64,000 nt of DNA from Gentiana macrophylla. Taxonomy: Eukaryota > Streptophyta > Magnoliopsida > Gentianales > Gentianaceae. Position numbers and translations under genes: made by a program. The stretch covers positions 1 through 64,000 of the forward strand of contig JAOBSW010000974.1 of NCBI GenBank assembly GCA_026214975.1. Reading direction: 5' to 3'. This document shows, in pieces, positions 1 to 10,207 of the stretch (its first letter is position 1; every line of letters starts with the position of its first letter). The notes beneath the pieces were generated by a model. It did not search any database. It was not told the DNA's origin and saw nothing but the letters and a program-made list of their open reading frames with translations.

Positions 1-1715
1 ACTTGAATGGTTATAACGTTAGGCTAGGGTAAATTCGGTTAATCGAAAAGGGTAATTTGGGAAACCGGAGAAAGAAGCACGAGTGAACATAATCCAAACA
101 CGCACCAACGTCTTCTTTACCAAACAAACCCACCAAACTCCTTTTGATCATTTTCAACACTTTGGGAACTATAGGACACTAAAATACCCGAACTCATTGC
201 CAAACTCGACTATGTTTCAAGTGTCGTGAGGTGAGCTCGAATACTTAGTACCTATCTGACTATCCCAACCCTAACATCATCATTTCTTTAAGCTCATTGC
301 CTTTTTCAACCCTTTATTTCTATATACAACACAATTATTTGATTTGAAATTTTTTTTTTGAAATGAAACCCGAGCATCCAGCCCCACTGAGCTCCTCCTC
401 TCCTTATAGCTCTAAAACTGAGGAAACAACAACCCGACTCAAAAACAACATCTCTCACCCCACACTTGCCTTGGCAAGTGTGGTTTAACAAGAGACTAAG
501 TCCACTCGTAGGTCAAATGAAGGAATGTGACCAAAATAAGGCTCAAGCGGTAGGTTTTAAAGCTAAGTAACAAAACGGCTATAAAGCGAATGGTGGTCGG
601 ACCATTCTATCAAAAGGTGAGGGGGCTACGAAGGTCAAACATTCGGCTCAGGCTTATTTGGCTAAAGTAGGGTAAAAGAACACCAAAAGCTGTCATCCCG
701 TGTTCCTACCAAGGCCAATCCTTCTATTTTCGCCTCGAAACTAGAAGTACAGGTGTGTAAAGTAATCGTGATAAGCATAACCGTCATCAAACGTGTACTA
801 AAAAGTGTTCCATATCATGACAATAGAGACTCACCTTTGTGAGACATTCTAAGGCTAACAATCGTTTACCAACTCAATTGGGAAAAACATGCATATATCG
901 CGGTGTTAAAACCTTGGAAAAATTTGAAAACGCCTAGAAATCGCTCAAGGCGAGTAACAACTAAGTTTAAATCACATAACGGCATATCTCGAGTATAAAT
1001 CAAATGAAAACAAGCTAAGCTAAGTCGCCCCACCCCCACTTTGGTGAAACACCGTCCTCGGTGTGTAAGCGAAAAAAGAAGGAAATACTTAGCTTAGTAG
1101 CCCGAAAAGCGCGCGCAATCGAATCCCGTGATAGTCCCCAAAAAGCTCATCCCGATTCCCTGAAAGCATGATAACGAGAAACCAAACAAAGCATGCACGG
1201 ACATAGTCCACGTGCCCAAAACATGCACAGGGGTGGGTACTATAAAATAGGGACTCGACGATGTCGAGAAAATTCGATCCACCAATGTAGCATCAAACAT
1301 ACACCCTCAAAAGGAGAACATTGCAGACTCAAACGCACAAAAAAAAAACATCATTATTCAAAATGATTTCCTTATTCCAGTGGGTTGCCTCCCACCTAGC
1401 GCCTTTGTTTTACGTCGTTGGCTCGACCAGATGACACTCACAAATCATAACAAACAAACTCAAAATGACTCTAACCCTAATTTTTCTAACACGCAAGCAT
1501 AAAAAAATCATTAACCAAAATCTGAACTCAGGAAGACCAACAACTTACGATAACCAAACAATGCAAGAGCCACATAAATAGAATTCATGAGAAACTTACC
1601 CATCGAGGCTCTCGTTGCTAGAACTTCCCATCTAGAAAATCTCCGCTTGTCAGCTTTCCGGATCATCCTCTTCTTAAAATCACCCCACCACCGTGGTCTT
1701 TCCTCTCTATCACCT

Positions 1716-2495
1716 CTACGTCGCCCTCCACCCGGGACCCTTCAACTTAACCTCGTAGAACTCATCCGCACATAATGGAAGGGAGTAGTTATCCGGGACG
1801 GTATATCGAGATATGACCAATCTATCCGGGGTCAACATAATGGGCTCATCCACATGACCTCGAACCACTAGCGAACTAGGCGGCAGAATGAGCTGTCCCA
1901 TCTTCTCCTCGGTTTCGAATCCCACTGGATCGACGACCTCAAATAAATCTATCGCACCTCTCGTCAAGGTGTCATGATGGTCATCGTCGGGATGTGGTAT
2001 GGTAGACAACAACTCCACCTCCCCCACTTTACAATCATGGGTATCCTCCATGTCCCAGAGCATGGCAATACCAAAAGCTTCCGGCTCACCCAAAACTGAG
2101 GTAGGCTCCACTACACGTGGCTTGGCATACTCATAAAAACTCTCCACCGACTCTAATGGTACATCATCAACTAATGGAGATATGGGCGATCCCATATCAA
2201 TCTCTTGCATCTCAATCTCTGGCTCCTCAAAGAATGTGCTCAAGTTTATTATGCACCCCTCCACGACATTGTCTTGTGGATTATCGGAAGGCGGTGTAAT
2301 AGATAACATTTGCACATCTTCAATCTCCAAGTCTTGCAGCTCATCTTCATCCCAGACTGAATCCGTGCCATCACCAAAACAGTCTTGCTCACTCCTATAA
2401 ATGGTGGGTTGCACCACGGACTCTACCAAAACATCATCATTTTTTAGATCACTGGTCGGAAGTTCACTCGGTAGAACTTGAAGCGATGCAATCAA
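1716..2495 (-). pseudogene. Acidic unknown protein of the LARD element (L1)
   Basis: A 259-codon minus-strand frame, rich in Asp/Glu with Pro-rich spacers and almost no basic stretch. I recognise no domain. The same frame exists in L2 (26775-27518), where a G-run lengthened from 4 to 8 bases breaks it, and the L2 continuation (26462-26773) shows that L1 is also shifted near its C-terminus: L1 ends in ...GPGWRAT while L2 runs on in a basic Arg/Lys-rich tail. The original product was therefore longer, with an acidic body and a basic C-terminus. A conserved frame in a pol-less element suggests either a remnant gag-like protein or a captured sequence. Function unknown. Conservation between two copies shows only that they share an ancestor, not that the protein is made. 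Confidence 0.5.
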
Positions 2496-2726
2496 ATACT
2501 ACAATGGGGGTGGCGGTGATAAAGCCAACTCAACCACTGGATCCTCAGGGCGAGCACCTCATTATAGCAACTTTACTCGTCAATATCACTATCTACCCGG
2601 ACCGTTTCAATGAGGTCACGCCACCAACCTCAATCTCTTTTGTGTGCAAGACTTTTCTTTTTGATCCGGCATCCGGGCCTTAATGAGAGACACGATATCC
2701 ACGAGACATCCAACATAGCTTGTCTC

Positions 2727-3419
2727 TCATATATGGGACCAATCTTCATTGGTCTGGGCATGTCCTATACTCCCATTGGAAAACTTGTCTTGAATCTCCC
2801 CAGCCCATTCCAAAACATCCGTGGCCTCTACACATAACACAAACATCCGGTTCAACCAATCGATCAATTGATGTGCCGACACTTCCTCATCCATAGCCAT
2901 AGAAACCCTTTCAATCAGCTCATGAATAATACCAACTTCTCGTTCCTCTTCAGCATAGGCGAGGTCAATCTGCTGCAAGTGCTGATTTTGAGAGCTCCAA
3001 TTCCACGGTTTGTTCGAGTCATAATTCTGATTATTTCCTTGTCCTTGATTTTGGCTCCAATTGTAGTCATGCTGGCTTTGATTTTGCCTGAAATCCTGAT
3101 TATTCGGAGTGTTGTTCCGGTTCCAGGTCTGGTTGTCCTGATCCTGCCCCCAACATTGACTGTTTTGGTTGCCTCCCGCTTTCCGATCGATTCTCGGTTC
3201 CAATTGCCCTGCACTTCGCATCATTATAGTTCCCCTCATCATATCGATAATCGTCGTCCATTCCACATCCCATGGACGCACCCTGCTCTTGGTCATAAGT
3301 TTGATAATACTGATTTTGACCAAGCTTAGGTGCCCGAGGTTATAAGTTGTATTGTTTAGAGTATCCATCCATTTAAGCTCAAGCTGCAAAATCACAGAAA
3401 ACAACACGAAAACAATCAC
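2727..3419 (-). pseudogene. N/Q-rich gag-like protein of the LARD element (L1)
   Basis: A 230-codon minus-strand frame that follows the primer site, the position where gag starts in LTR elements. Residues about 80-150 are very rich in Asn, Gln and Trp with repeated N-Q-N and W-N-x-N patterns. The C-terminal 80 residues are helical-looking and acidic (EEEREVGIIHELIERVSMAM and following). No CCHC knuckle is seen. In L2 the same region (27534-28376) is broken into three short frames. Low-complexity Asn/Gln regions are common in gag-derived proteins of plant non-autonomous elements, so gag-like is a positional inference. The first 60 residues may be untranslated leader read through by chance. Confidence 0.45.
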
Positions 3420-3556
3420 GGTGTCTCGTCACCACCACCTCATCAATAGGTGGTGTGGCACTTCAGCAAAATATTTCCAACAAAATAAAACAGCAAGAAA
3501 AAAACGACCTAAGCCCAAGCTTTCGGTCAACGTGTGTGATATCAAAATGCTGCCAA

Positions 3557-3574
3557 TCCCCGGCAATGGCGCCA
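3557..3574 (-). other. Primer-binding site for tRNA-Asp (L1)
   Basis: On the plus strand this reads TCCCCGGCAATGGCGCCA, which equals the 3' end of plant tRNA-Asp with one mismatch (AAT for AAC). It lies 3 bases from the LTR that starts at 3578, exactly where a minus-strand primer site belongs. The same site is at 28512-28529 in L2. tRNA-Asp priming is typical of Athila/Tat gypsy elements. It fixes the orientation and LTR boundary of the element. Confidence 0.85.
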
Positions 3575-4684
3575 ACTTGATAAGCGGATTTTCTAGGTCC
3601 GGTCGATCAAGTAAAACTCGAAACCTTAGCAAAATCTACTTTCTAACCGGCGGTGGACCGGTCGATTGTAGGATAGTGCTTGAGGAGTCCGAGGTCGAAC
3701 CCACGAGAGATTGGTTTTTGAGTACCACAGTTGACTTAGCACTTAGTTCAGTCAAGCAGATAGATATGAAGTTATACTATTGCATAAAAGAAAGATTACA
3801 CTACTCGAAATTCTAAACAATTAAAAGAAGTATGGCCGAACTACGATCCAACGGATTACTTTACCTTAAACAGATTACCCCGGAGTGTGCCTTACCTTAA
3901 TTCACCGTCTAACGATAACTCATAGGTGTCGAGTCCTAATTCTAGTGTTATTCAAACCCTATCGCGAAGCTCGTCAATCCTCCCTTTAGAAGACCGACTC
4001 ACCTAACGTGATTAAGCTCTAGACTCGCTCGAAGAACCGATACAAACCCGTATTAGAGGCCGGACTTGATGACTAGGGCGCCAATCTAGTACGGGTAGGT
4101 GTCAAACTACTTTTCAAGTCCAAAATCTCTACGGTCCCGAAACCCCGTTCCCACACGTCGCCGCAACATACATTTATAAGCTAAGTGTGTGCAATGATGA
4201 ACTAGGTGATCAATCTAGCTCAAAAACGATTCAAACAAGTTTCGAGATACGGATTATCAATTAGAACGTTTATTTACGCACTACACTACCTCCCGGTTCA
4301 TCAATCTAACGGCGTTTCACCCGCCTTCACATAGTTCAACCATACGAAGAATGTAGCTACTCATAATCGAATCTAAGCAATAAAAACGGAAGAAAAACAT
4401 CACAACAACAATAAAATAACAAAAGAACATACTTACTTTACTCAACTTGAAGGAGGTGCCAAATGTTCTTACAAAAGATCGATTTTTGTAAAGTGAAAAG
4501 TTACAGATCGAAGCTAAAAGTTAGTAGATCAAAGAGAGGATTGAATGAGGATTCTAATGATATAAAATACTTAGTCTAACTCTAAAAGACGAAGAAGACG
4601 CCCAAAATCTCCAAAAAGCTAAAAAGGGAAACTTGCTATCTACTTCTTCAACTCTGTCTCCCGTCTGTGTGTGAAATGAGCAGC

Positions 4685-4692
4685 TTTATATA
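4685..4692 (-). promoter_or_regulatory. TATA box of LARD LTR1
   Basis: TATATAAA on the minus strand inside LTR1; the same motif is at 23950-23957 in LTR2. Its position, downstream of the CCGTCCGGA-rich block in the sense direction, fits a U3 promoter with the repeat block as upstream element. Predicted from sequence only. Confidence 0.5.
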
Positions 4693-4697
4693 GAAAG

Positions 4698-5045
4698 TCT
4701 TCTGTCCGTACGGATATCCGCCATGTCCGGCCGGACTGTTCTTGATTTTCAGTGTGTCGGACGGATGCATAGATGTCCGTCCCGATGAAATGCTCTTGTC
4801 CGTCGGAAGGCTGGTCCCGTCCGTCCGGATCGCTGCTCTGTCCGTCCGGGACGTAATTCTTCATCAAAGTTTTCCGATTTCGAAGAGAGTTAGCCATCCG
4901 GACACAACACCTTGTCCGTCCGGACAAACTTTTGCAGCCAAGAATCCATTTTCCGGAGAGTTAGCCGTCCGGATGAGAGGTTTTGTCCATCGGACAACCA
5001 TCAACGCGACGCCACGTCAAGGTGTCCAGACGGGCGCCCGGACCC
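4698..5045. repeat. CCGTCCGGA-rich subrepeat block in LARD LTR1
   Basis: Many near-copies of GTCCGTCCGGA and the reverse form TCCGGACGG lie at irregular spacing of about 20-40 bases, mixed with ATCCGGACACAAC variants. The equivalent block in LTR2 is 23965-24305. The core TCCGGA is palindromic and CpG-rich. In the sense direction the block lies just upstream of the TATA box, so it may be a cis-regulatory array, or simply an expanded subrepeat in U3. Confidence 0.6.
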
Positions 5046-5394
5046 ATGTGACCCAAAATCTTCACTTTTTTCACCTTCAACCTCCGTGTTTCGCCTCGGG
5101 CACTTCTAAACTCCATAATTTCTCGCCGGGCCCTCGAGACACCCTAGTCTCCGCATCCATATGAAAACAACAAGCAAGCGCGATAACCCTCGCAAACTAC
5201 GGGTGCTCGGGAAAACGCAGTATAAAATGCTAAAATAAGGTCGAGTTCACGGAAAACCGCTGATCACTCGCCCGTGCAATAAAACCTCATTTAATACTCA
5301 AAATAGGGTCTAAACTCACGAAACATGCCGAAATGTGATAATCATAAATTGAAGCTGCATGCAGTAAATGTCTTTGTAAAGTTGGTTCCTATCA

Positions 5395-5399
5395 ATGAT
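5395..5399. repeat. Target-site duplication ATGAT, right side of L1
   Basis: ATGAT directly follows LTR1. The same five bases directly precede LTR2 at 22837-22841. Both positions fall at the same point of the Copia-1 gag gene, so this is the LARD insertion site. See the finding on the permuted order. Confidence 0.75.
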
Positions 5400-6220
5400 G
5401 AATTTCCTTTGAAGGGCTTCTTTTGCTAAACTCATCCAAAGCGTTTAACCAATAAAGCTACACATTCTTTAAGTTCATGTGTTTCTTTCTTTGATGTAAT
5501 CGGCAAAGTTACTTTGCTGGGGTGCAACCAGTGCAGTGAGTTTTTGTGTCTCTACCAGAGCACCATCTTCACCGTTCAATTCGAATTCATGAGCTTTTAA
5601 TTGGGACATCAGTGTCAGAGTGTCAGTGCTTGCAAGATTTGTTGTTCCTCAGGATACGGATGTTATGATCTTCCATCTTTCAGGTAGTCCTCTCAAGATC
5701 TTCAAGCATACTTCTTTTTGGGGATATGTGTGTCCAAGCTGTTGCAGTTCACTGATGATGCTTGAGAATCATTGTCCATTTGATCTATGGATTCACGGTC
5801 TTCATTTTGAAGTTTTCAAACTTCGCTTTTGCAACAGATAATTTGTTTTCTTTAATCGCTTGAGATCCTTCATTTATCAATGATAGCTTGTCCCACATCT
5901 CCTTTGTTTGTTTTGCGATCTTTGATTCTCATGAACATGTTGCTATCTAGGGTGTTCAAGATCATGTCTTTTGCAACAAAGTCCAGGTTTGCTCTTCTCC
6001 TCGTCATCCTTGGTCCAATCCTTTTAGGTTTGTCAATTTCCTTTCCTTGATCTCGCTCCTATGCCTACCACGGTAGTGATTGTGATTGGTCCATCATTAA
6101 TTACATCCAAACATCTCTTCATGAGTTCTTTGCAAGATGAGATAGCATTCTTATTTTATATTCATCAAAATTATTAACATAAGAAACAGGTACTTTTGAC
6201 AAGAAGTTTGAGGAATCCAT
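5395..6220 (-). pseudogene. Copia-1 gag, N-terminal half (cut by LARD insertion)
   Basis: Minus-strand gag start. The Met codon at 6220 begins MDSSNFLSKVPVSYVNNFDE. Recognisable further down are the copia gag landmarks: a D-E-Y-K-x-R-M segment, N-D-G-P-I-T-I-T, a T-L-D-S-N-M-F-M-R-I-K region, K-E-M-W-D-K-L, and the S-Q-L-K-A-H-E-F segment near 5590. These match the gag of Copia-6 (35400-36551) position by position. Several single-base shifts and stops break the frame. The frame ends at 5395 with F-K-G-N-S-S, and the missing zinc-knuckle half is at 22368-22836, where it resumes with S-N-K-K-S-S. The two halves are in reversed order in the window. Gag is the structural protein of the virus-like particle. 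Confidence 0.8.
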
Positions 6221-6341
6221 CAGTGCAAATGAAGATATAAATGTAAATGTATAGAAAACTCAGATTTGAAAACTACTTTGAAAATATGTGATCTCCTTGT
6301 TACCAGAAATTAGATCTCGAGCAGGTTTCGATACTAGAACA

Positions 6342-6356
6342 CCGCTCGATACCAAT
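6342..6356 (-). other. Primer-binding site of Copia-1 (tRNA-iMet)
   Basis: Minus strand ATTGGTATCGAGCGG, directly inside the LTR that starts at 6357. It resembles the initiator-Met tRNA primer site TGGTATCAGAGC used by Ty1/copia elements, with a CAG changed to CG. It marks 6357-7783 as the 5' LTR of a minus-strand element. Confidence 0.75.
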
Positions 6357-7783
6357 TGTTGGTCCCAGAGAAGGGTGAAACTATAGTCAGGGGGGGTGGG
6401 GGTGGGTGAATGACTATAGTGGAGTTTCAAAAACTTTTCTTTTATTTAAAAGCTTTTGGGCAGCAGATAAATCCCTTCTTACTATGTTGTTTTCAAATCA
6501 GTTTAGACAATCACAGAATTAAGTTATGGTGTAGGCAAATTAAATAAATGCTGTAAAGTAAATTGCAGAAATTAAATTGACACAAGGCTTATAGTGGTTC
6601 AGGGTGGTGTAATCCCTTAATCCACTCTTCTCCTGTGATGATCGGAGGAATTGACTATTGTTTTCACAGATACAATAGTATGATTGTCCTTGGCTTCCCA
6701 AGCTTCACAATCTACAAGACTATCACTCCTTAACGCTGCAGTGACTTGGTGATTCGATCTTCCTTCGCGCTCTTGAGATCAAAATCCTTCAACAAACTAT
6801 CATAGATTCAACTCCTTCTCGATTGCCTCCGATTCGATTTGCTTGATTTGATGTGAATGTGATTCACACACTTGGTTGATCAAACTCAGCCCCAAGTATG
6901 ACTTTGTAGCTCGATATCCGAGTTGATCACTAGATGTTTCCTTGTAAGTTCAGAGAGAAGGCTTTTCAAATTGTGAGTTTTCACTTGATTTTTATGTTTT
7001 TTTCCACACTCTTCTCTACATCTGTCAATGCCTTCTATTTATAGCCTTGAATAACCTTGATTTTGAAATTCCGTCCGTTGGCTATATTAATGAGGGAATA
7101 ATCCTTGATTTTATTCTTGATTCCCCTTAATTGCATTCTCCTTGATTTCCAGTGATCGGATTCTTTCTTCAAACGTATATGAAAATCCGTCCTTGATTGA
7201 TCCTCTATTAATTGTGCATTTAATGCATGATCTTTCGAATCTTCAACGTATACTAAATCGGATCTCGTAAGTGTTACTTCGCTTGCGTTTTAGAAGCGGT
7301 CGAGTGATTCTTCCGACTTAGCCGTATTAGCTTTTCCTTCGCCGTTTCGTCTTTACTCAGCCGAAAGTGAGTCTGCTTTGCCGATTCACTGTTTTCTTCT
7401 TTGTTTCTGTTTGAGGAGAATCTTTGTACTTCACTGATCTTTGATTAGGGTGAGATCAGTGTACACCATATTTGAATATTAATGTACATCGCTTGTAGTA
7501 TAACTTAGACTTGTCCAAGGTCATCACAGACTTCCTTGGTTACAAGTCGACCTTTAATGTCTGCGTGATTGCTTCTCTGCCTGGTGCCTGGTGGCTTCAC
7601 TCTGCCGAATATCTGCGTTTTTGCTTTGCCGTCCTACCACTAGTACAATACTTGTGCGACTCAACTTATACAACATGTCGGACTCTAAGTAAAGACTTAT
7701 ACTGAGAATTCTAACTTATTTCAAAGCTTGCTATAACAATTTTGGTATGGCCATCATCAAAACATAAAAAAATGTTCCTAACA
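6357..7783 (-). repeat. Copia-1 5' LTR (family C)
   Basis: 1,427 bases from TGTTGGTCCC to GTTCCTAACA on the plus strand. A TATA box (minus TATAAATA, 7036-7043) sits inside CTATTTATAG. Near the sense 5' end it carries TTTTGATGATGGCCATAC, the phrase shared by the SIRE-like LTRs in this window. Related LTRs are at 54194-55617 (minus) and 56020-57050 (plus, truncated). The G-run at about 6390-6412 matches the C-run of U5 in related LTRs. It inserted into the U5 of another copia LTR, whose last 43 bases follow at 7784. Confidence 0.8.
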
Positions 7784-7840
7784 ACCCCCCATCTAAACTT
7801 GTGTCAGCCTTTGCAAGGGACCAACAATTGGTATCAGAGC
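7784..7840 (+). mobile_element. Copia-2 fragment: LTR end and primer site
   Basis: 7784-7826 is the 3' end of a plus-strand copia LTR (C-run, CTAAACTTGTGTCAGCC, ending GGGACCAACA). 7827-7840 is ATTGGTATCAGAGC, a good tRNA-iMet primer site. The rest of this LTR is missing on the left, where the oppositely oriented Copia-1 LTR abuts it. Confidence 0.75.
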
Positions 7841-7946
7841 AGTGTTTCTTTAACAAGATATCATTTGCTCGTTATCTCCTCTAGTTGTTCTTATTTGAAA
7901 GCTCGATTTTCAATTAATCCATCTGTCGATCTTCACTCACTCACAA

Positions 7947-8320
7947 TGGATAACAATCAATATTCAAGACAAATGCTTATGTGCAACATGGGATGATTTG
8001 ACGAATACAAACGTCGTATGCAAGCATTTCTAGCGACTACTACTCATGATGAAATGATGGATGTACTCATTGATGGACCAATCCGGATCACCTATATGCA
8101 AACCGAAGGTGATGAGACAAGTTCGAGTTCCAAAACCCAAATCTGAATGGACTAGTGATGATCGGAAGCGAAACAATCTCAACAATGTTGCCATGGACTT
8201 TATCCTCGGAACCCTTGGCAAAGCAACATGTACTTGAAGGTGAAAGAATGCACAAGCGCTAAAGAAATGTGGGACAAACTTGATTAGTTTGTGAAGGAAC
8301 ATATTCAATCAAGGAAGGTC
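7947..8320 (+). pseudogene. Copia-2 gag, N-terminal fragment
   Basis: Starts MDNNQYSRQMLMCNMG at 7947, 107 bases after the primer site, then continues across shifts with the copia gag landmarks DEYKRRMQAFLATTTHDEMM, D-G-P-I-R-I-T and NMYLKVKECTSAKEMWDKL. This is the same gag type as Copia-1 and Copia-6. It stops being gag-like at about 8320, where plastid atpB sequence begins. Broken by stops and shifts, so not functional. Confidence 0.75.
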
Positions 8321-8321
8321 G

Positions 8322-9216
8322 GTTGATAGCCCACATCGGAAGGCATTCGACCCAATAAGGCTGAGATTTGGATCTCGCTTGGGCGAAACGGAAAATATTG
8401 TCGATAAATAAAAGCACGCCCCTGTTCATTAACATCCCGGAAATATTCCGCCATAGTTAGGGCGATCAAGCCAACTCTCATACGAGCTCCGGCGGTTCAT
8501 TCATCCGGCCGTAAACTAGAGCCACTTTTGATTCTCGCAATATTTTCTTGATTAATGACTCGGATTCTTTCATTTCCATGTAAAGATCGTTTCCTTCACG
8601 AGCACGTTCACCTACTCCGCCAAATACGGATACGCCCCATGAGCTTTGGCAATATTGTTAATCAATTCCATAATAAGTTATTTTACCCACCCAGCTCCCC
8701 GAAGAGTCCTATTTTTCCTCCACGGCGATAAGGCGCCAAAAGATCTACTACTTTAATTCCTGTTTCAAAAATAGATAATTTTGTAGCTAATCGTATAAAA
8801 GCGGCGTAGATCTATGAATGGGAGATATTGTCCGAGTATCTACAGAGCCCTAAATTATCAATGAGTTCTCCAAGCACGTTGCAAATTCGGCCCCCAGTCG
8901 CTCCACCTACCGGAACACTTAGAGGAGCTCCGTGTCAATTACTTTCATTCCTCTCGTTAGGCCATCTGTAGCACTCATAGCTACACTCTAACTCGATTAT
9001 TTCCTAATAATTGCTGTACCTCACAAGTCACATTAATTGGTTGACCAACAAGATATCTACGACCTTTAACTACTAGAGAATTATAAATATTCGGCATCTT
9101 GCCCGGCGGAAAGGCTACATCTAATCTTGGGCCAATGATTTGGACGATACGCACTAGTTTTTTTTCAAGCGCTGAAACCCCGGAACCGAAACGGAAGTAG
9201 TCGGATTTATTCTCAT
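8322..9216 (-). pseudogene. atpB: Plastid ATP synthase beta subunit gene fragment (NUPT)
   Basis: The minus-strand start codon is at 9216 (MRINPTTS). It continues with [36 protein letters not shown] and [16 protein letters not shown], then, through frameshifts, the Walker A region (GGAGVGKT homologue near 8680-8720) and [11 protein letters not shown]. It ends at about 8322 in the segment for A-V-G-Y-Q-P, so roughly 300 of about 498 codons are present. In plastids AtpB is the catalytic beta subunit of the thylakoid CF1 ATPase. This copy is dead: it is truncated at the 3' end and has many indels, including one within ten codons of the start. Confidence 0.92.
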
Positions 9217-9859
9217 AATAAAGAAAATATGTCAAATTTTTGTGAAAATTATCGAATTCAAAAGAAGTATCCTGAGCGCGTGGATCGAGTTAATTCAATA
9301 CAATATAGGAAAAGAGTCTATTTTCGAATTTAACCAATTTTTTTAGAATATCAACTGAGACAATGCTATTTAGATTATCTATTCTATGAAATTCGAACCC
9401 AACGCGATCTATATTATGATTCATTATTTGTACCCCACCAACTTTCTTTTCGATTTATTTAGACATATGGATTTGCATCTAGACTATTTGTTTTTTTTTA
9501 TACCCTAACCTTTCATAGCTGAATTTTCACATCTAGGATTTACATATACAACATATCTGCTTTGTCAAGGAGGAATTTCTTATTAGTTATTAGTTAGTTC
9601 AATTCAAAAAAGACCAAGGTAAAAAAGAAAATTGGGTTATGCTTATATATATGAAAGAGTATACAATAATGATGTATTTAGCAAGTCAAGTCGCATGGTC
9701 TAATAATGAAAATTTCGATTAGTTGATAATATTCAGTTATTGGTTGGGTATTTTGTGAAAGATTCCTATGAAAAGTTTCATTAACAACTAATTCGTGTCG
9801 AGTAGACCTTGTTGTTGTGATAATTCTTAATTCATGAGTTGTAAGGAGGGATTTATGTC
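9217..9859. other. Plastid atpB-rbcL intergenic spacer with rbcL start codon
   Basis: Contains the familiar spacer phrases CATCTAGGATTTACATATAC and GAGTAGACCTTGTTGTTGTG, and ends with the rbcL leader GGAGGGATTTATGTC. The rbcL ATG is at 9855-9857. Plastid similarity stops inside TGTC, which is also the first four bases of the Copia-3 LTR. In plastids this spacer holds the divergent promoters of atpB and rbcL. Confidence 0.85.
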
Positions 9860-10146
9860 GTGCATAACTTTATTTGTACACTTTATTTATTTGTAAAAGA
9901 CATATTAATTGTGATACATATAAACAATTAATATGTCAAACTCTAGTTTACTTTATGTCATAGACATAGACATAGATTGTACTTTTACTTTTTGCTTTTG
10001 TGCCGCCCACATCTACATACTCAAGTGGCCGCCCTAGCTAGCTAGTCTCTCTCCAAATTGTATCTATTTATACTCCTTCATTATCAATGAATAAAAGATA
10101 AGTTGAAGTTTACTCTTGTGTTTATCACATTCTCAAACTCTCTTCA
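9856..10146 (+). repeat. Copia-3 LTR A (5' LTR)
   Basis: 291 bases from TGTCGTGCATAAC to CTCTCTTCA, followed directly by the primer site. It contains TATTTATA at 10065-10072 as a likely TATA box and two AATTAATATGTC-type repeats. It is almost identical to LTR B and LTR C. Confidence 0.88.
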
Positions 10147-10159
10147 TGGTATCAGAGAC
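10147..10159 (+). other. Primer-binding site of Copia-3 (tRNA-iMet)
   Basis: TGGTATCAGAGAC lies immediately after LTR A, the standard Ty1/copia initiator-Met primer position. It is absent after LTR B, which confirms that the second unit has lost its 5' internal part. Confidence 0.85.
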
Positions 10160-10207
10160 TTACTGAGTTCTAAAATCCGCTGCAAAACTCAGTTCTTTTT
10201 CAGAAAA

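Larger units (their letters stand above)
1..3577 (-). mobile_element. LARD-type non-autonomous LTR element, copy L1, internal region (left end outside window)
   Basis: Position 1 matches 24956 in the second copy (L2), and the two internal regions stay near-identical up to the primer site, so about 300 bases of this internal region plus the left (3') LTR lie outside the window. The element reads on the minus strand: primer site and 5' LTR are at the right end. No protease, integrase, reverse transcriptase or RNase H motif is visible in any frame. The only coding-like parts are an N/Q-rich frame next to the primer site and an acidic frame after it. Positions 1-1715 hold only short chance frames and look non-coding. 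Long LTRs plus a long internal region without pol is the definition of a LARD (large retrotransposon derivative). The tRNA-Asp primer site suggests a gypsy (Athila/Tat-like) partner supplies the enzymes; that is inference. Confidence 0.8.
3578..5394 (-). repeat. LARD long terminal repeat LTR1 (5' LTR of copy L1)
   Basis: 1,817 bases running from TGATAAGCGG to GGTTCCTATCA, with a TGATA/TATCA inverted terminus. It aligns end to end with 22842-24653 (LTR2) and with the first 749 bases at 28533 (LTR3). LTR1 and LTR3 share small variants (GATCAAG near the left end) that LTR2 lacks (GATCATG), which fits both being the 5' LTR of their own copy. It is followed directly by ATGAT (5395-5399). It carries a TATA box and a CCGTCCGGA-rich block. 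The short minus-strand frames inside it are chance frames. Confidence 0.88.
8321..9859 (-). other. Nuclear plastid DNA insert (NUPT): atpB to rbcL start codon
   Basis: About 1.54 kb of plastid-derived DNA containing part of atpB (minus), the whole atpB-rbcL spacer and the first bases of rbcL (plus). Gene order and divergent orientation match land-plant plastomes. Both edges touch retrotransposon sequence, Copia-2 gag on the left and the first LTR of Copia-3 on the right, so this is nuclear and not a plastid contig. Small indels throughout show it is not a working copy. It is recognised from knowledge of these plastid genes; an alignment would give the exact identity. Confidence 0.9.

Noticed and set aside
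306..491. 61-codon minus frame, repeated at 25262-25447
   Set aside because: It lies in the non-coding 3' part of both LARD copies. The repetition only reflects element duplication, and the sequence changes between copies disrupt its composition.
2868..3329. 153-codon plus-strand hydrophobic frame
   Set aside because: Complement of the N/Q-rich minus-strand frame; the Ile/Leu richness is a shadow of Asn/Gln codons.
4640..5164. Frames on both strands inside LARD LTR1 (and 23817-24378 in LTR2)
   Set aside because: They read through the CCGTCCGGA array on both strands; composition comes from the repeat, and the TATA box lies inside.
8322..9216. Working atpB gene
   Set aside because: Truncated at 3', many indels, flanked by retrotransposons on both sides; a nuclear plastid fragment, not a gene and not plastid contamination.
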